Assembly (NCBI GenBank): GCA_030280995.1
Contig: JASXTE010000001.1
Span: 31,491,700-31,555,699 of the forward strand
DNA from: Hemileia vastatrix
Lineage: Eukaryota; Basidiomycota; Pucciniomycetes; Pucciniales; Zaghouaniaceae
Reading direction: 5' to 3'
Length of the DNA stretch: 64,000 nucleotides
The notes under the pieces are model-generated. The model searched no databases. It was not told the origin of the DNA and saw only the letters and a program-made list of their open reading frames with translations. Positions 60,901-64,000 of the stretch are shown piece after piece; within the stretch, counting starts at the first letter, position 1; each line of letters starts with the position of its first letter. A program made the translations under genes and the position numbers.

Positions 60901-63034
60901 GCTACTCAATTAGAGTGTTTAGCTGTAGTATGGGCTCTAGAAAAGCTTCATTATTACCTAGATGACCAGAGATTTGAACTTTTCACTGACTGCAGTGCAG
61001 TTAAATCCCTCTTAAACTTGAAAACACCTAACAGACATATTTTCAGATGGCAGTTAGCTGTTCAAGAATACAGAGGAAGAATGACAATAATTCATAGGGC
61101 TGGTATTGTTCACTCAAATGTGGATATGTTATCAAGGTTACCATTACCAAATAATGACTCAAATACTTCATATGATCCTAAGGATGATATTATTCATATT
61201 CAGGGGATATATCACTACGCAATATAGGGGGTGGACTGGCTAGCAAGTCCCCAACCTGAACTCAGACAGAACTCAGATGGAACTCAGACTGAACTCATAC
61301 TATACTCATACTAAACTCTACTTGAAGACCCACCTAAAACAGTTCTTCTGAGTGGTGTTCATCCCTGATTGTAATGTTCCTTTGTCAATAGCTCAATGTG
61401 TGTTCAATCTGTGGTGAATTTGAGTCCAAGGTTGCAGACTTGCTAACAAGTCTGCCCCCCATATTGTGCAGTGTATGTGGTTGATATGGAGGAAAAGCTA
61501 TTACAGCTTATTCTTGATTTGTATGATAAGGACATTGACTTAAAAAAGCTATGCACCATATTAAATGATCCAAAGAATTCTTCAATACAAGCATTAATTA
61601 AAACACTTCCACCAAAATACCAGAAGGCTTTGGAAAAAGGTAAATTTTCAATTGATGAGGGATATCTATATTATAGAAGAAAGTTGAGTAATGTTATTGT
61701 TATTCCTCCTTCTATGAAAGAAATCATCTTGAAAATTTTTCATGATGACATATTAGCTGGACATTTCTATCTTGAAAAAACAATGATCAGAGTTAAAAAC
61801 ACTGCTTGGTGGGTTAATATGTCCGGAGACACCAAATTATATGTTGAATCTTGTGATTCTTGCCAAAAATCAAAAATATTTACTGCAAAAAGGGCTGGAT
61901 TAATGCAACATATGGAACCTCCTGATGCACCATGACAGATAATAAACATGGAATTTGTAACAGGATTACCCATTGCTGGGAATGACAGTTATAACTCTTG
62001 CTGGGTTATTGTGGACATATTCACAAAAATGTGTAAGTTTATCCCTACTAACAAGGATGTTTTCACTAAAGAATTAGCTTTCTTATGGTGGTCTCATATG
62101 TTTAACACTTCTGGTTTTCCTAAAGCCATAATCTCTGACAGAGACCCTAAATTTACCTCTGAATTTTGAATGTCTCTGATGGATGTTTGTGGTTGTGATC
62201 TGAAACTTTCTACTTCCCATCACCCCTAAACTGATGGATTAGCTGAAAGAATGATTCAGACCTTGGAGGAAATGATAAGAAGGTATTGTGCCTTTGGCCT
62301 TGAGTATAAAACAATGAAAGATTCACTCATTATTGGGTTTCCTTACTTCTTGGGATGGAATTTGCTTATAACAGCACTGTTCATTCTGTTACTCAAAGAA
62401 AGCCTTTTGAGCTCTGGCTTGGATATGTTCCAAATACTCCTGCCCGAATTCTCAATAATAAAATACCTGAATTGGATTTACATCCTGGTGTAAAATCTTT
62501 TCTTCAAATGCAACAAATTTGCAGAAGTCATTCTCAAAAATGTATTGAAAAATCTTTTGAATATGAGAAGAAGATATGGAACAAATCCCATAAAGAATAC
62601 ACTTTTAAAAAGGGTGATGAAGTATTGTTTCTACAGTCCACTTCAATTTACAAGGTGATAACAAATTAAAAGACCCATTTGTGTGTCCATTTGTTGTCAG
62701 ATGAATGGTTGGTGATAATGCAGTTGAAGTTATTTTGTATTCTCCTTATTAAAGGAAACATCCTGTTTTTCCAAAATCTGTTTTTAAACCTTACACATCC
62801 AATAGTGATTTATTTCCCAAAAGGAGGGGAAAACCAAAAAAGATCCCTAATGAAATCACTGAGACAGCAAAAATTGATAAGATTCTAAATGACAGAATAG
62901 TTACTTCTGAAAAAGCTACTGAATACTTATTGAGATTCAAGAATAAATCTTCTGAATATGATTCTTGGATACCTGGGAAGGAGATATCTAATCTTCCTAC
63001 TCTACTAAAGAAATATAAAAAGAAAAAATCATAG
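57970..63034 (+). pseudogene. E3 gag-pol remnant, heavily broken
   Basis: Retains the second half of gag (YPTFDGDSSS about 58325), the knuckle CFKCSKPWQKGHVC (about 58940), DSGAGG (about 59266), RT with YIDD (about 60340), RNase H LYTDAS (about 60772), integrase finger and catalytic core (61740-62270) and chromodomain-like tail (62860-63030). Stops occur at 58218, 58788, 59140, 59190, 59362, 59803, 60049, 61934, 62167, 62227, 62701 and 62749 among others. There are also frameshifts (near 59455 and 62310-62355). It is the most decayed of the four copies. Natural end TAG at 63032. Confidence 0.92.
61213..61473. mobile_element. CACTA-type MITE, 261 bp
   Basis: A non-autonomous DNA transposon inserted in E3. 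The ends are CACTACGCAATATAGGGGG and, reverse-complemented from the right, CACTGCACAATATGGGGGG. Imperfect inverted repeats extend about 38 bp and include TAGCAAGTC. It is flanked by a 3-bp TAT duplication (61210-61212, 61474-61476). E1 shows the empty site (GGATATATGTGG, about 4270). CACT termini plus a 3-bp TSD are the hallmarks of the CACTA/EnSpm superfamily. The interior has degenerate GAACTCAGA(C/T) repeats (about 61258-61318) and no ORF. Confidence 0.9.
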
Positions 63035-63055
63035 CATTTTTTTTATTGTTTTTTT

Positions 63056-63067
63056 AGAGTGAGGGAG
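63056..63067 (+). other. Polypurine tract of E3
   Basis: AGAGTGAGGGAG just before the 3' LTR, the same as in E1 and A. Confidence 0.85.
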
Positions 63068-63893
63068 TGTCAGGCAGGCTGTTAGACTTACCCAGTAAAA
63101 TAATTAGTTATTTACTGGATGAAGCCACACCTTTTTATTTCTTATGTATTATTAATTATAATATATTTACTTTAAACTTACTTGTAATAAATTTACTAGT
63201 TACAAAAAATTAAAGTTAGTAAATAATTGAATTTAATAATAAATGTCCTTTATATTTTTATTTTTTTTTTGTATTTTAATTTTAATTTTATTATTTTTAT
63301 TTCTAACACCATGCTCAATAACAGGTTAAGAGAAATAAGTACTTAATATTAAAATAAATATTGATATTGAAATAAAAATAAATATATACAAGAACTTCAA
63401 ATTACTTATTTAAAATTGACACTTACTGTAATTTAAAATAAAACAATTTATTTCTGCAATATTCTGTAAATTCAGGTTTTGAACACGTTCTTTCTAGAAC
63501 ACTCTTATTATTTGAAATTGAATTCTTGGAACTTTCTTTCTTCTTCTCACATACTACTGTATTTAGAATTTTAAGTCTGTGCTTTGTCTCTCATTTGCCT
63601 ATAAAAGGCCTCCCCTTTTTTGTTGTTTTGAAAAATTCATTCAATACTTACTTATTTTATTATACCAATATTATAACAAATAACTATTAATATCATTTAT
63701 TGTTTTAGTCTTTACTACCACGTAAATCTAATCATTAATAATAATAATAATTTTAAAACTTTTACTTCTTTAAATTGAGTAAATAAAATTAAAAGAAAAT
63801 TATTTGTAATTTGACTTTGAAACCCCAAAAATCTGCCTATTCACACCTTTGGACCTCTGTAAAAATCTTCTAGACCATCAGGACCCATCAACA
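63068..63893 (+). repeat. 3' LTR of E3 (LTR type 2)
   Basis: 826 bp from TGTCAGGCAGG to CCATCAACA. The TATA module is at 63597-63612. It matches the E1 LTR and the reversed copy at 34708-35507, including GAAGCCACACCTTTTTATTT and the CTTCTAGACCATCAGGACCC end. Confidence 0.92.
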
Positions 63894-63898
63894 ATTAG

Positions 63899-64000
63899 TG
63901 TCAACCAGGCTGTTCCAGGAGCCTAGTAAATATACATACAAATTTATTGAAATTAAAAGAGGATATAATATTTGCAACTTATGTATTTACATTTAATTTA
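63899..64000 (+). repeat. Start of another LTR (E2 type), cut by window end
   Basis: TGTCAACCAGGCTGTTCCAGGAG followed by CCTAGTAAATATACATACAA matches the first 100 bp of the E2 LTR read on its own strand. It begins 5 bp after the end of the E3 LTR. Confidence 0.85.

Larger units (their letters stand above)
57970..63893 (+). mobile_element. Ty3/Gypsy chromovirus E3, 5'-truncated
   Basis: Begins abruptly inside gag at a position equivalent to about 1068 in E1, with no 5' LTR, leader or gag start. It continues to a polypurine tract (63056-63067) and a full 3' LTR (63068-63893). It belongs to the E1 subfamily. A MITE at 61213-61473 interrupts the region between RNase H and integrase. The left boundary abuts repeat D, so the 5' loss was probably a deletion or rearrangement. 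Confidence 0.92.

Overview
The window is about 30% GC and reads as repeat-dense, gene-poor fungal DNA. The introns I can define are short GT-AG introns of 70-95 bp. The mobile elements are chromodomain Ty3/Gypsy retrotransposons, an RNase H-bearing LINE of Tad/I type and a Tnp2-type CACTA transposase. The only intact host-like gene is a bestrophin-like channel. The gag-pol type and the SNF2/Tnp2/family-X protein types are ones I associate with rust fungi (Pucciniales). That placement is an inference from protein style and composition, not from a database match.

Layout. 1-6672: the 3' part of a Gypsy element (E1) with its 3' LTR. 6673-8130: LTR debris and a (TAAAAA)n array that sits on a tiny truncated LINE end. 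8133-9809 (minus): a five-exon bestrophin-like gene. 10570-16850: a decayed LINE interrupted by an LTR-like insert. 17360-18706: LTR-like repeat C. 18.8-21.7 kb: a transposase fragment, a three-copy tandem repeat, twin hairpins and repeat D. 22.2-34.1 kb: a decayed cluster of an SNF2 ATPase (+), a family-X gene (-), a CACTA Tnp2 transposase (+) and a second family-X gene (+). About 20 copies of a 22-bp palindrome follow it. 34.7-57.5 kb: a nest of insertions in a second copy of repeat C, namely Gypsy E2 (minus, 35728-46243) and Gypsy A (plus, 46440-56978). Each of these carries a solo LTR of its own. 57.5-57.95 kb: an inverted copy of repeat D. 57970-63893: 5'-truncated Gypsy E3, interrupted by a 261-bp CACTA-type MITE. 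From 63899: the start of another LTR.

The Gypsy polyprotein is one reading frame: Gag with a coiled coil and CCHC knuckle, then protease (DSG), RT (YIDD), RNase H, integrase (HHCC, DDE) and a C-terminal chromodomain-like segment. All four copies are broken. Copy A is very young: its LTRs differ by about two substitutions and one 13-bp indel. The main candidates for something undescribed are a second reading frame overlapping the start of gag, which is better conserved between subfamilies than gag itself there, and the SNF2/family-X/Tnp2 cluster with its adjoining palindrome array.
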